A DNA stretch of 64,000 nt. It comes from Chelonoidis abingdonii. Lineage: Eukaryota > Chordata > Testudines > Testudinidae. Below, piece by piece: positions 44,455 through 55,445 of the stretch. The stretch lies in assembly GCF_003597395.2 (NCBI RefSeq), contig NC_133772.1:136893545-136957544 (forward strand), given 5' to 3'. Each line of letters opens with the position of its first letter. The first letter of the stretch is position 1. Position numbers and translations under genes: made by a program. Below the pieces are notes generated by a model. The model saw only the letters and a list, made by a program, of their open reading frames with translations. It was not told where the DNA came from and made no database searches.

Positions 44455-44870
44455 TGCCCTGTCCTGCCCTTGTACATGATCAATCCATGATAAGGAGGTT
44501 ATGGGGCAGGGGAAAGGTAAGAAAAAAGAACTGTGAGAGAGAAGGAGAAAGTGAAAAAATCCAAGAACAGAGGGAGATAGTATCCCCAATGGGGTTCCAG
44601 CCTTAGTGTTAATAACTGTGGCCTAAAGTTTGGCTCTGATTCTGCAGCTGCATCTATGCAAGTTGACCCTTGTGGTTATGCAGTGTGACTGAACTCAGGG
44701 GGAAGGATGCCAAGGTGGGGTGCAGGGACTACCCATGAAGTGCAGCTGCAAGTATCAGAACCTCAGATCAAAAAGTGAGCGAAAAATGGACATTTACAAG
44801 AGGTACATGATGAGTTGATAGGGACACAAGGAAAACGTTGGAAAATAAAGCGAGTCAGGGTCTGACAGAA
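44455..44870. other. Unrecognised sequence
   Basis: A purine-rich run at 44515-44585; nothing else. Confidence 0.35.
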
Positions 44871-44883
44871 TAGTTCTTTTGAG

Positions 44884-45192
44884 CAGGGATTCTCAAACTT
44901 TATTGCACCACAACCCCCTTCTGACTACAAAAATTACTACATGACCCCAGGAGGGGAGACCGAACCTTAAGCCCGCATGAGCCCCACCACCCCGGGTTGG
45001 GGAGCCAATGCCCAAGGTCTTTAGCCCCTGCGTGGGAGCCTGTAACCTGAGTCCTGCCACCCATGGCTGAAGCCCTCAGGCTTTGGCCCCAGGCAGCAGG
45101 ACTTTGGCATCAGCCTTGAGCCCCGCAAGTTTAAAGGCAGCAATGGCAACCCAATTAAAATGAGGTCCCAACCCACCGTTTGAGAACCGCTG
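44884..45192. mobile_element. hAT-type MITE, TTCTCAAAC family, longer variant (309 bp)
   Basis: CAGGGATTCTCAAAC at the left and GTTTGAGAACCGCTG at the right. Flanks CTTTTGAG (44876-44883) and TTTTAGAG (45193-45200) match at 6 of 8. The interior differs from copies at 233 and 17161, so it is a sister subfamily. Confidence 0.85.
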
Positions 45193-45204
45193 TTTTAGAG
45201 CCAT

Positions 45205-45685
45205 AATGTCTCAGCACATTTCCTTGATGCAGCTGCTACAAAAGTACATATTAAAAATGCCATTATCTGTGAAATAAAAAATAAAGAGCTTAAGGGACAC
45301 TATAAATCCAGTAGTGATGACACTTAAAGCACTCTGCAGTTTGCTAACCTCTGTCCATTCCCTTAATTCTGATCTATTATTTACTGCATTCTGCTTTTTA
45401 AATAAGGAGAGAGACCAATACAAAAAGCAACTTTGGAACCGTTTCCAGAAGAAATCAATACTGAATGAGACAATAAGGCTCTTGCTAAAAATTCTGCTGC
45501 ATCACATAATGCTGAACACATGGTGAAGACAGAGGGTTAGCTCATCCATTTGGTTTCTCTTTCTGGGCAGCATTTTGAAAGAATACCTTAAGATTTCAAC
45601 ATGGAGCCCAGAAAATGTATAGTTATTTGATTTGCTAGGCTTAAATACTATACTGTAGGATTACAGTCTGCCAGTGCATTTTTAG
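45205..45685. other. Unrecognised sequence
   Basis: Small frames at 45211-45526 on both strands lack any recognisable domain. Confidence 0.35.
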
Positions 45686-45689
45686 GGCC

Positions 45690-45758
45690 TGATCCAAAGC
45701 CCACTGAAATCAATGGGAGTCTGTCCACTGACTTCAATGGGCTTTGGGGCAGGTCCTA
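45690..45758. mobile_element. Palindromic MITE
   Basis: 'cctgatccaaagcccactga' mirrors 'caatgggctttggggcaggt' around 'atgggagtctgtccactga'. Nearly the whole 69 bp is one hairpin. Confidence 0.75.
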
Positions 45759-45764
45759 GTACAA

Positions 45765-46435
45765 TTCTGCTTATCCTAGCTGGACTTGTCTTTTTTTTAA
45801 ATAATCTGAATGCCTTGCTTGAGCCTTCTCCTTTTCTTCTTCCCCCCTTCCCCCGACATGCAGTAGGACTTTGTAAGGCTGATGTAGTCCAGACCAACTT
45901 GAATCAGTTCCACAGAAGTGATTGATGGGCTCTCGGGTTGTGGGAGCTCCGAAAATAATCCGAACAAATGTTTCCCCAGTAGCACCTGGCAGCCAACCAG
46001 AAGACAGCACTAGCATTTCCTAAATACTGAAAAAATGACTGTCACCACAGATGCCTCAGCTAAATATAACCCCAGTGAGGTGGCAGGCTGTGAAAGGCTG
46101 GAGATGGACAGTTACCCATAACTTATGTATATTACCTATCTGATCTCTCCACTACACCTACATATTATTTTCAGTCATTTCCTTTGAAAGTTGGAGGCAC
46201 AGATGAGATTGCAGGTTAATTGACCCTTATATACCAATGAAATTTTGAGCTACATTCTACCCCCTTTACTCTTGTGGATAGAATCTTACCATGCAAGGGC
46301 TACTCATATAGTAAAGTACTAATCAGTGAGAGTCAGAGCAGTGGAATGCAACTCAATTAAAAAATCAGATTTTCATCAGAAAAAAACAACAATTAATTTA
46401 CCAGCAGAATCAATAAGCTCCTTGGACAATCAAGT
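45765..46435. other. Unrecognised sequence
   Basis: 46240-46330 may contain a worn MITE ('ctacattctaccccctttac'). Nothing clear. Confidence 0.3.
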
Positions 46436-46439
46436 GATG

Positions 46440-47030
46440 CATCTCTAACATCACTGTAAGATTGGATAGACAAGAATCCATTGGTGATGGTTCATATTGA
46501 CACTAATGACTACTTCACAGCAAAAGTTGCAGATAATAGAGGACTTCCAGAAACTTGGAAGCATACTGAGGAAGCATGTCCAAGCAATCTTCTCTGAGGT
46601 GTTTCCTCTCCCACTAGTGAAGGAAGACAGAATATTCTGGAAGTGAACCTCTGGCTAAGTAAGAGGTGGAGGGTTTTGTGGAACACTGCTCCACCTTCTA
46701 TGGAGAAAAAGGGTTGTACAGTTTGTGTGACCTCCACCTCATTAAAAGGGGAATCAATCTCCTTAGGGACAGGCTGGCTAGAGCAGGCAGGAGCAGGCAA
46801 TAAAAGGGGAGGATTAAAAAAAGAGGGAAGATATGAGCTCCCATGATGCCAAGAACAAACATAATCAGGGAACCAGAGAATAAGAAGAGAAGAAATTCTT
46901 TAACTGCCTAATTTGTAGAGCAACTAGCCAAAGCCTCAAAAACTAACAGCACACACACACAAAATTATGTACATCAAAAGCAGGAAACCTGCCAAACAAT
47001 CAGTGCAGCTGCTGGACACAGAAGTGGCAA
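46440..47030 (+). mobile_element. CR1 fragment, ORF1 end and inter-ORF region
   Basis: Contains the ORF1 esterase C-terminal half (described separately), a stop at 46801-46803, then the inter-ORF region ('acatcaaaagcaggaaacct', 'gccaaacaatcagtgcagct'). It points opposite to the adjoining CR1 at 47040. Confidence 0.72.
46480..46803 (+). pseudogene. CR1 ORF1 esterase C-terminal remnant
   Basis: VHIDTND (46490-46510) is block III of the SGNH esterase fold (VHIGTND in intact copies), keeping Asn with Gly changed to Asp. ILEVNLWLSKRW follows at about 46635-46670. The terminal CDLHLIKRGINLLRDRLARA (46726-46785) keeps the Asp-x-x-His-like pair as D-L-H, and the frame ends at TAA 46801. The frame shifts at least once between these blocks. 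The serine block is absent here. Confidence 0.75.
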
Positions 47031-47039
47031 ATTTTGCCA

Positions 47040-49290
47040 CCTCACATTTTGCCCCTTTTTCCAGATCATTTATGAATATATTGAAAAACACTGGTCCTAG
47101 TACAGATTCTTAACAAACACCACTATTTACTTCTCTCCATTCTGAAAACTGACCATTTATTCCTATCCTTTGTTTTCTGTCTTTTAACCAGTTACTGATC
47201 CATGAGAGGACCTCCCTCTTATCCCATGACTTCTTACTTTGCTTAAAAGCCTTTGGTGAGGGACTTTGTCAAAGGATTTCTGAAAGTCCAAGTACACTAT
47301 ATCCTCTGGATCACCCTTGTCCACATTTGTTGACCCTCTCAAAGAATTCTAATAGATTAGTGAGGCATGATTTCCCATTACAAAAGCCATGCTGCCTCTT
47401 CCCCAATGTGTTGTTGTCATGTATGTGTCTGATAATTCTGTTCTTGTTTCAACCAATTTGTCTGGTACTGAAGTCAGGCTTAGTAGCTTGTAATTGCCAA
47501 GATCACCTCTGGAGCCTTTTTTACAAATTGGTGTCAGAGTAGCTATCCTCCAGTCATCTGGTACAGAAGCAGATTTAAATGATAGGTTACATACCGCAGT
47601 TAGTAGTTCTGCAATTTCATATTTGAGTTCCTTCAGAATTCTTGGGTGAATACCATCTGGTTCTGGTGACTTATTACTGTTTAAAGTATCAGTTTGTTCC
47701 AGAATCTCCTCTAATGACAGTTCCTCAGATTTATCACCTAAAAAGAATGGCTCAGATGTGAGAATCTCCCTCACATCCTGTGCAGTGAAGACCAATGCAA
47801 AGAATTCATGTAATTTCTCCTCAATGGCCTTATCTTTCTTTGAGTGCTCATTTAGTATCTCGATTGTCCAGTGGACCCACTGGTTGTTTAGCAGGCTTCC
47901 TGCTTCTGATGTACTTAATTTTTTTTGATGTTAGTTTTTCAGTCTTTGGCTCGGTGCTCTTCAAATTCTTTTTTGGCCTTCCTAATTATGCTTTTACACT
48001 TGACTTGCCAGAATTTATGCTCCTTTCTATTTCCTTCCATAGGATTAATTTTCCAGTTTTTAAAGGATGCCTTTTTGCCTCTAACCACTTCTTTTACTTT
48101 ATTGTTTAGCCATGATGGCACTTTTTTTGGTCCTTTTACTATGTTTTTTAATTTGGGGTATACATTTCATTTGAGTCTCTACTATGATGTTGTTGTTGTT
48201 TTAAAAGTTTCCATGTAGCTTGCAGGCATTTCATTTTTGAGACTGTACCTTTTAATTTCTGTTTAGCTAGTTTCCTTATTTTTGTGTAGTTCTCTTTTTC
48301 TGAAATTAAATGCTATTGTGGGGGTCTTCTTTGGTGTTATCACCTTACAGGGATGTTAAATTTAATATGGTCACTATTACTAAGCCGTCCAGCTATATTC
48401 ACCTGTTGGACCAGATCCTGTGCTCCACTTAGGACTAAATCAAGAATTGCATCTCCTCTTGTGGGTTCCAGGACTAGCTGCTCCAAGAAACAGTCATTTA
48501 TGGTGTCAAGAAACTATATCTCTGCATCCCGTCCTGAAGTGACATGTACCCAGTCAATATGGAGCCAGCTGAAATCCCCCATTATTATTGAGCTCTTTGT
48601 TTTTATAGCCTCTTTAATCTCCCTGAGCATTTCACAGTTACCATCCTGGTTCGGGTGGTTGGTAATATATTCCTTCTGCTATATTCTTATTATTAGAGCA
48701 TAGAATTACTATCCATAGAGATTCTACAGTACAATTTGGTTCACTTAAGATTTTTACCTCATTTGATTCTATACTTTCACATATAGTGCTACTCCCCCAG
48801 CAGCACAACCTGTTCTGTCATTCCTATGCATCTTCTATCCTGGTATTACCATGTTCTATTGATTATCATCATTCCATCAAGTTTCTGTGATGCCTATTAT
48901 ATCAATATCCTCTTTTAATACCAGACACTAGAGTATTTAGATTTCTAGTGCTTGTATATAAGCACTTATAAAATTTGTCACTTTTTAGCTGTCTGCCTTC
49001 ACGTGATGTAATAGAGACTCCTTTTCATTTGACTGTATCTCATGAGATCCTATCCTATCTTCCATCCTTTCCTCCTCACTAGGCTATAGAGAATCCCCAT
49101 CAATAAATCCTCCCCTAAGGAATGTTGCTGTCCAAATTGTGTGCTCCTCTGTGCCTGTTGGCTTTCCCAAGCCCTTAGTTTAAGTACTCCTCTCTGACCT
49201 TTTTAATTTTATTTGCCAGCAATCTGCTTCTATTTTGGTTTAGGTGGAGCCCATTCTTCCTGTGTAAACTCCTCCTTTCCCAAAAGGTTC
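47040..49290 (-). mobile_element. CR1 LINE, ORF2 region (2.2 kb)
   Basis: On the minus strand: endonuclease-region sequence (about 49000-48350, including the equivalent of 'ggggatttcagctggctcc'), a basic linker (about 48121-47939) and the reverse transcriptase start (47795-47349), then palm-region text to 47040 ('gtccaagtacactatatcct'). The 3' tail is missing. Subfamily differs from the 3043 copy. Confidence 0.85.
47349..47795 (-). pseudogene. CR1 reverse transcriptase N-terminal fragment
   Basis: 148 codons open from ATG. Residues about 37-55 read LNSNKSPEPDGIHPRILKE, equal to the CR1 RT motif (KSPGPDGIHPRVLKEL) with Gly to Glu. DDWRIATLTPICKKGSRGDL then NYKLLSLTSVPDKLVE match the next conserved blocks (WRPISLTSVPGKLLE). 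It ends before the catalytic FADD motif. The upstream VREILTSEPFFLGDKSEEL is typical of CR1 before the RT. A retrotransposon fossil, not a host gene. Confidence 0.85.
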
Positions 49291-49384
49291 CCAGAAGACT
49301 CTGCCCCCCCCAGTGCCTGGGCTGCCCAGCGGTTTTGGCATTGACCCCCCCATACACACTTTTACGAACGTTCTGGCACCACTG
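49291..49384. mobile_element. Possible hAT end fragment
   Basis: Read inverted it starts CAGTGGTGCCAGAACGTTCG and continues through a G-rich stretch, typical of a hAT terminus. The other end is not found. It separates the two large CR1 copies. Confidence 0.45.
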
Positions 49385-49389
49385 GAGTA

Positions 49390-51510
49390 GGTCCTCTACT
49401 TAGCAGGAAAGGAGAGCCAGTAATGGAAGACATCAAGAAAGCTGACATATTTAATGCCTATTTTTCTTCAGTCTTCACTTAAAAGGTTAATGATGACTAG
49501 GTACTCAACACAATTAACACTGACGACCAGAGAGAAGGAATGCAAGCCAAAGTAAGGAAAGAACAGGTTAAAGAATATGTACATAAATTAGATGTATTCA
49601 AGTCAGCAGTGCCTGATATTCATCCTAAGGTACTTAAACTAGCTGAAGCAATCTCAGAGCTGTTAGCAATTCTGTTTGAGAGCTCCTAGAGAATGGATGG
49701 GAGAGGTCTCAAAAGACTGGAGAAAGGTAAACATGGAACCTATCTTTTTTTAAAAGGGGAATGAGGACCTGTGGAATTACAGACCAGTCAGTATTACTTC
49801 AATATCTTGAAAGATACTGGAGAAAATTATTCTACAATTAATTTGTAAGACCCTGGAGGACAATAGCACTAAGGAATAGCCAGCATGGATTTGTCAAGAA
49901 CAAATCATGACAAACCAACTTTATTTCCCTCTTTGACAGGATTACTGGCCTAACGGAGATGGGGGAATAAGTAGATATGCTACACCTTAATTTTAGTAAG
50001 GTTTTGACACAGTTCCACATGACATTCTCATAAGCAAAGTATGGAAATGTGGTCTAGATGAAATTACTATAAGGAAAGCACATAGCTGGTTGAAAGACTG
50101 TACTCAAAGAAGGTTATCAATGGTTTGCTCTCAAATTGGGAGGGTATCTAGTGAGGTCTCACAGGGGTCAGTCAAGATGGGAAGGACTGCAAGAATTTTG
50201 GAGAACAGATTTAAAATGACTTTGCCAAATTGGAGAATTGCGCTGAATTCAACAAGGTGATATTCAATAGAGACAAGTGCAAAGTACTACATGTAGGAAA
50301 GAAAAATAAAATGCACAACTGCAAAATGAGGAATCATTGTTTAGGTGATAGTACTGCTGAAAAGGATCTGGGGTTATAGAATCACAGAATATCAGGGTTG
50401 GAAGGGACCTCAGGAGGTCATCTAGTCCAACCCCCTGCTCAAAGCAGGACCAAACCCCAACTAAATCATCTCAGCCAGGGCTTTGTTAAGCCAGGTCTTA
50501 AAAACCTCTAAGGAAGGAGAATCCACCACCTCACTAGGTAACCCATTCCAGTGCTTCACCACCCTCCTAGTGAAAAAGTTTTTCCTACTATCCAACCTAA
50601 ACCTCCCCCACTGCAATCTGAGACCATTGCTCCTTGTTCTGTCATTTGCTACCACTAAGAACAGTCTAGATCCATCCTTTTTGCAACCCCTTTTCAGATA
50701 GTTGAAAGCAGCTATCAAATCCCCCCTCATTCTTCTCTTCTGCAGACTAAATAATCCGAGTTCCCTCAGCCTCTCCTCAAAAGTCATGTGCTTCAGCCCC
50801 CTAATCATTTTTGTTGCCCTCCGCTGGACTCAGCAGACCACAAACTGAATACAAGTCATCAGTGTGATGCAGCTGTAATAGAAAAGCTTATACAATTCTG
50901 GGATATATTAACAGGTGTGTTGTATGTAAGACACGGGAGATAACTGTTGCACTCTACTCAGCACAGGTGAGGCCCCAGCTGGAGTACTGTGTCCAATTCT
51001 GGCCACCACAGTTTAAGAAAAATGTGGACAAATTAGATTAAGTTCAGAGAAGAGCGACAAAAAAAAATGATAAAAGGTTTAGAAAACCTGAGCTAGGAAG
51101 AAAGGTTAAAAAGACTGGGCATGTTCAGTCTTGAGAAAAGAAGACTGATGAGGGACCTGATAACAGTCTTCAAACATGTTAAGGGCTCTTATAAAAAGCA
51201 TGCGGAGCAACTGTTGTCCATATCCACTGAAGGCAGGACATGAAGTACTAGGCTCCATCTGCATCAAGGGAGATTTAGGTTAGATATTAGGAAAAACTTC
51301 CTAACTATAAGGATAGTTAAACTCTGGAATAGACTCCCAAGGCTGAACATGGAATTCCCATCATTGGAAGATTTTAAAAACAAGTTGGGCAAACACTGGT
51401 CAGAGATGGTCTAGGTTTACTTGGTTCTGCCACAGCGCAGGGGGCTGGACTTGGTGACTTCTCATGGTCTCTTCCAGCCTTACATTTCCATGAGTCTATG
51501 AACTAAAAAT
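49390..51510 (+). mobile_element. CR1 LINE ORF2 and 3' tail, split by a younger CR1
   Basis: 'aagaccagtc'-type RT blocks are readable: 'gattcaagtcagcagtgcct' region (49595), 'tggaattacagaccagtcag' (49770), 'ccagcatggatttgtcaaga' (49880), 'ccttaattttagtaaggttt' (49985). It breaks at about 50375 in 'ggatctggggttata' and resumes at about 50830 with 'cagaccacaaactgaatac', then runs to the tail 'ggctggacttggtgacttct...gagtctatgaa' at 51500. Stops throughout. Confidence 0.88.
50376..50830 (-). mobile_element. Younger CR1 3' end nested in CR1
   Basis: Starts (inverted tail) 'agaatcacagaatatcaggg', 'ttggaagggacctcaggagg', 'ctgctcaaagcaggaccaaa' and proceeds through 'gtgaaaaagtttttcctact' to 'tgttgccctccgctggactc'. 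It is close to the common turtle CR1 consensus, much less decayed than its host. The minus frame 50461-50808 (115 codons) encodes [20 protein letters not shown], the CR1 ORF2 C-terminus, still open. Confidence 0.92.
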
Positions 51511-51514
51511 TAAT

Positions 51515-52860
51515 GGTAACTTAGGCACAAGTGATCATCACTTTACTACACTTCTAAAGTGCAAACAGAATAAAGTCCAAACCAGTAATATATAATTGGT
51601 ACTTTAAAAGGGCCAGTTTCACAAAACTGAAAACAATTATGAGCCAAATCAGCTTGGAGGAAGAATTGGATTAGAAAAATGTGAATGATAATTGGAAATC
51701 ATTTAAAAATCACTACTAGATGCCCCAAAAGTCAAAATCCGACAACTGAGGAAGAAGGCCATTTTGGTTAAAAAGCACAACCTGTTTTAGGCAGGAAGTG
51801 AAAGCATCTATTAAAAGAAAACAATATATAACAAACTTGAGAAAGGGGATGTTGATAACAGTGAATATAAATCAGAAGAAAAGAATTGTAGAGAATTGAT
51901 AAGGGAAGCAAAGGGATGCAAGGAGAAATCTATGGCCAGTAAAGTTAGAGACTATAAAAAGGAGTTTTTAAACCATATTAGAAACAAAAAGTATCCTGAC
52001 AATGGTACTGGTCCATTACGAGATGGGAATGGTAGAATTATCAATAATAATGCAGAACAGGCAGAATAATTCAATAAATATTTCTGTTCTCCATATGGGA
52101 AAAAACAGATGATGTAGTCATAGCATATGATAGCACTCTTTCCATTCCACTAGTGTCTCAGGAGGATATTAAGCAGCAGCTACTCAAAACAGACTTTTAA
52201 ATCAACATGTCTGGATAACTTGAATTCAGAGTTTTAAAAAGAATTGGCTTAGGAGCTTGCTGGACCATTAATGTTGATTTTCAATGTGCTGTGGAACACT
52301 GGGGAAGTTTCAGAAGACTGGAAGTAATCTAATATTGTGTCAATATTTAACAAAGGAAATGGGATGACTGGGGTAATAATAGGCCTGTAAATCTGAGACT
52401 GACTCCAGGCAAGATAATGAAGTGGCTAATATGGGATTCAACTAATAAAGAATTGAAGGTGGGTAATATAAATAATGCCAATCAACATGGGTTTATCGAA
52501 AACAGATCCTGTCTACCTTGTTTCTAGGTGATCATCAGTTTGGTGAACGAAGTAATAGTGTTGATGTAGTATAGATTCCAGTAAGGCATTTAACTTGGTA
52601 TTGCATGGTATTTTGATTTAAAAAACCTAGAATATAAAATTAAATGGATTAAAAGCTGGCTAAGTGATAGGTCTCAAAATGTAATTATAAATAGGGATTC
52701 ATCATTGCATAGGTATGTTTCTAGTGGGTTCCTGCAGGCCTTGATTCTTGGCCCTATGCTATTTAACATTTGTATCAATAACCTGAAATAAAATAAAAAA
52801 TCGTCACTGATCAAATTTGAAGCCGACGCAAAAATTTGGGAAGTGCTAAATAATGAACAT
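51515..52860 (+). mobile_element. CR1 LINE, endonuclease C-part to RT
   Basis: 'cacaagtgatcatcacttta' gives SDHHFT, the end of the endonuclease. It continues with a lysine-rich linker (51730-52000), NQHGFIENRSCL at 52480-52515 and QALILGPMLFNICINNL at 52736-52786 (family: PQGSVLGPLLFNIYINDL), ending 'ctgatcaaatttgaagccga' where FADD has become FEAD-like. It lacks the 3' tail. Confidence 0.82.
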
Positions 52861-52861
52861 G

Positions 52862-52985
52862 TATAGATTCATACATTTTAAGGCCAGAAAGATGTCCTCT
52901 GGAAACAAACATCCCTTTCTGGGTGCCCAATAACTCTGTAAAACAAGCAACTTATGTTATGAGCCTAACTATGAATTAATTGCCC
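52862..52985 (-). mobile_element. Short CR1 tail fragment
   Basis: 'tagattcatacattttaagg' and 'ccagaaagatgtc' match the inverted 3' terminus of the 39960 subfamily; the rest is decayed. Confidence 0.4.
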
Positions 52986-52996
52986 TGATAATTAAG

Positions 52997-53130
52997 TATC
53001 AGAGGGGTAGCTGTGTTAGTCTGGATCTGTAAAAGCAGCAAAGAATCCTGCGGCACCTTATAGACTAACAGAAGTTTTGGAGCATGAGCTTTCATGGGCG
53101 AATATCCACTTCATCAGATGCATGTGCATG
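52997..53130 (+). repeat. Turtle dispersed repeat, most complete copy
   Basis: 'tatcagaggggtagctgtgt', 'tagtctggatctgtaaaagc', 'gcaccttatagactaacaga', 'gagctttcatgggcgaatat' and 'ccacttcatcagatgcatgt'. Related to fragments at 20034 and 35115. SINE-like length; I do not know its class. Confidence 0.75.
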
Positions 53131-53155
53131 CAGACAAAAGGCATTATATACTGTA

Positions 53156-53684
53156 CAGTAGTGTACTGTACTGTGTTTGGGAGGTGCCCCTGGCTTACCC
53201 CACACAGGCACAGCACACTCCAGGCAAGGATGCTAGGAAGCACCTTGTGCAGCAGCAGTGGCAGCTTCCTCCCAGAAGAATAGGCGCCGACTTTGCCGGG
53301 GGATGCTCCAGGCTGCCTCTTCCTGTCCCTGTTCCACTCCAGGCCCACCTCTTCCCACTCCCACTTCACCTTCTCTCTGGAGCATGCCACGTCCCCGCTC
53401 CTCCTCCTCCCTCCCAGAAAGTCCCAAGTGCCACCAAACAGCTGTTTGGTGTCTGGGGAAGTGCTGGGAAGGAGGGGGAGGAGGCAAAGAAGAGGAACTT
53501 GTGCTATGCTCCCTTGTAAATTCGCTGCTCTTCTACAGAATCTTACAAGCAGTGGACAGAGCAGGCAGCCAAACGACATTATAAGGGAGCATTGCACATC
53601 TTTAAATAAGCATGTTCCCTAATGGAGCAGCAATGTAACTTTGAAAGAATGTTAAGTGGGAGGATGGTAAGTGAGGAGTTACTG
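53156..53684. mobile_element. Tigger/pogo-like non-autonomous element
   Basis: The ends are CAGTA...ACTG with TA at 53154-53155 and 53685-53686. The right part 'ttataagggagcattgcaca', 'catgttccctaatggagcag' and 'gtaagtgaggagttactgta' is that of Tc1/mariner-superfamily Tigger derivatives. The C/T- and G/A-rich middle produces several open frames (up to 179 codons, 53058-53597) that are not genes. Confidence 0.6.
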
Positions 53685-53686
53685 TA

Positions 53687-54055
53687 CTCCAAGTCCCAGC
53701 CCAGGGACCCTCTAAGTAGCAGCCACGTGCCACATTCCTTTAACTAACTGTATTTTCCTAGGCTACTTCCCCCAAAGCCTGTTTCAAGTCAGTGCTGGCA
53801 GCCAACCAGAAGCTATACCCTCGCTTCCCCAGGCCCTACCAGCACACCTGCCTTAGCCCATGCAGCCGATCAGGAGCACCTCTTGCTCCCCCAATCCCTG
53901 CAAGCAAATGGCTCTATCCAGGCCCTTTGAGCTCCTTTTATATGAGCCTGCTGGACCCTCATTGGCTGCTCCCTGCAGCCTCTCTAGCCTCTCTCAGAGG
54001 ACCTCTCCACTACTCCTTTCCTGGGATGGGCATGGCAGGACCCTGAGGCCTCCAG
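53687..54055 (-). mobile_element. LTR fragment adjoining the Tigger-like element
   Basis: On the minus strand a TATA box CATATAAAAGG lies near 53935 and the motif GAGGGTCCCTGGGCTGGGA near 53705, shared with the LTRs at 27859 and 62714. It ends exactly where the Tigger-like element begins, as if interrupted by it. Confidence 0.55.
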
Positions 54056-54224
54056 CAGGGAGTCTTTGGGCCTTGTCCAGCCCAACACAGAAGGGTAGGG
54101 AATATCAGACATGGGGGATTTCCATCCCTGAATCTGAAATTGCCCCTTTCACTTGGTTCCAGGTGAGAGCCAAAACCAGAAGGAGCTCTATTTTCCAGTT
54201 CTCATTCAGCTGCAGCTGAAGTCT

Positions 54225-54310
54225 TCTGATTAGATTGTAAACTCATTATGGAAGGGACTCTCTCCTTGTTACTGGACTGCACAATGCCCAGCTTCTAGGA
54301 TTAACAATAG
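54225..54310 (+). mobile_element. L2/MIR 3' tail relic
   Basis: 'gattagattgtaaactcatt' and 'aatgcccagcttctaggatt' match the L2/MIR tail. Confidence 0.55.
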
Positions 54311-54314
54311 GAGA

Positions 54315-55000
54315 CAGCTCTGGAACACTTACTTTGTTTCAAAGTACTCGGTGTTATCACTGACGTGAGGTGGAATTTTGACGGCCATTATACCAACCCC
54401 TGATGCCCCAGGTCCTATTCCCTGCTACCAGCACTTAATTTCTTTTAAAGCATTGCTGTTATATGACTCACACTGATGCTTAAGAATATCAAGAAGAACA
54501 AGTAATTTCAGAACTGAAAATTATGGGGTTCAAACTCTCCTTGCAGGTGTTCTCTTCTTCCTAACAGAAACAGTCATGGGAACCGTTCCTATAGCAGACA
54601 AGGTAAACAAACGAATATAGAACATATTACTCCATAGAACAGCTGGTGAGAAAAGCTGTAAGGGCAGCAGTGTCATTTAAACAAAAATATCTAATTTGGG
54701 AACTCCTGTATAGGACATGAGCTCCTCTGAGTTGCCAGCATTTGTTTATTATAGAACGTAGGCTTATATAGCTCTTCCATTTTTAACTCCACTAATATCT
54801 GGATCATACAGTCTCACATCCCAGGGTGAAGCATGTATCTCTCTTAATTAAAATGGAGACGTGTTGAGTTACTTTGGAAGAAACAGAACACTGCAACCAT
54901 AGCCTAAGAAAATGTAGCAGAAGATTATAAAATGTTGTGTGCATTTTGTCTCATTGTTTCCTTCTCTTCTCACCCATCTGTATCTAACTGTCATCTCACA
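54315..55000. other. Unrecognised sequence
   Basis: No recognisable repeat or exon. Confidence 0.35.
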
Positions 55001-55004
55001 CTTA

Positions 55005-55135
55005 AACTGTAACTTCATTGGGGGCAGAGGCCATCTTTGTTCTGTGTTTATACAGCTCCTAGCACAATGTGGTCCTGATGCGTTACCGGGGTTCCCAGGT
55101 GCTAGTGCAATACAACTAATAAAGAAGAATAGTTG
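55005..55135 (+). mobile_element. L2/MIR 3' tail
   Basis: 'cattgggggcagaggccatc', 'tatacagctcctagcacaat', 'ttcccaggtgctagtgcaat', 'acaactaataaag' in order. Confidence 0.72.
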
Positions 55136-55234
55136 TGAACTAATTTCTTTTGCAAGCAGGAGTGGAAGATATTTAAAACGCACAATATATACAAATCCTC
55201 TAATTTACAGTGTGGTCTATGTACATGGATAGGG

Positions 55235-55445
55235 CGGAATGATGATTTGACTTGGACTGTGTTCCTCACTCTGCCTCTGGTTTCCTGTAGGTGCTTGGGT
55301 AAATCACTTAACCACTCACAGCCTCAGGGACCACCCTTCTGCTTGTGTGCTGTATCCCTTTCTCCTATCCTTTGGCTACCTTGTCTATTTCGATTGTAAG
55401 CTCCGCAGGGCAGGAGTTGTTTCTTACTCTGTGTTTGTGCAGTGA
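55235..55445 (+). mobile_element. MIR SINE
   Basis: 'gacttggactgtgttcctca', 'cttgggtaaatcacttaacc', 'cacagcctcagggaccaccc', 'gattgtaagctccgcagggc' follow MIR order; the second MIR/L2 unit within 500 bp. Confidence 0.75.

Noticed and set aside
53058..53622. Five overlapping frames up to 179 codons
   Set aside because: They cover the skewed C/T and G/A middle of a Tigger-like element on both strands. No domain, and overlap on both strands is a compositional effect.
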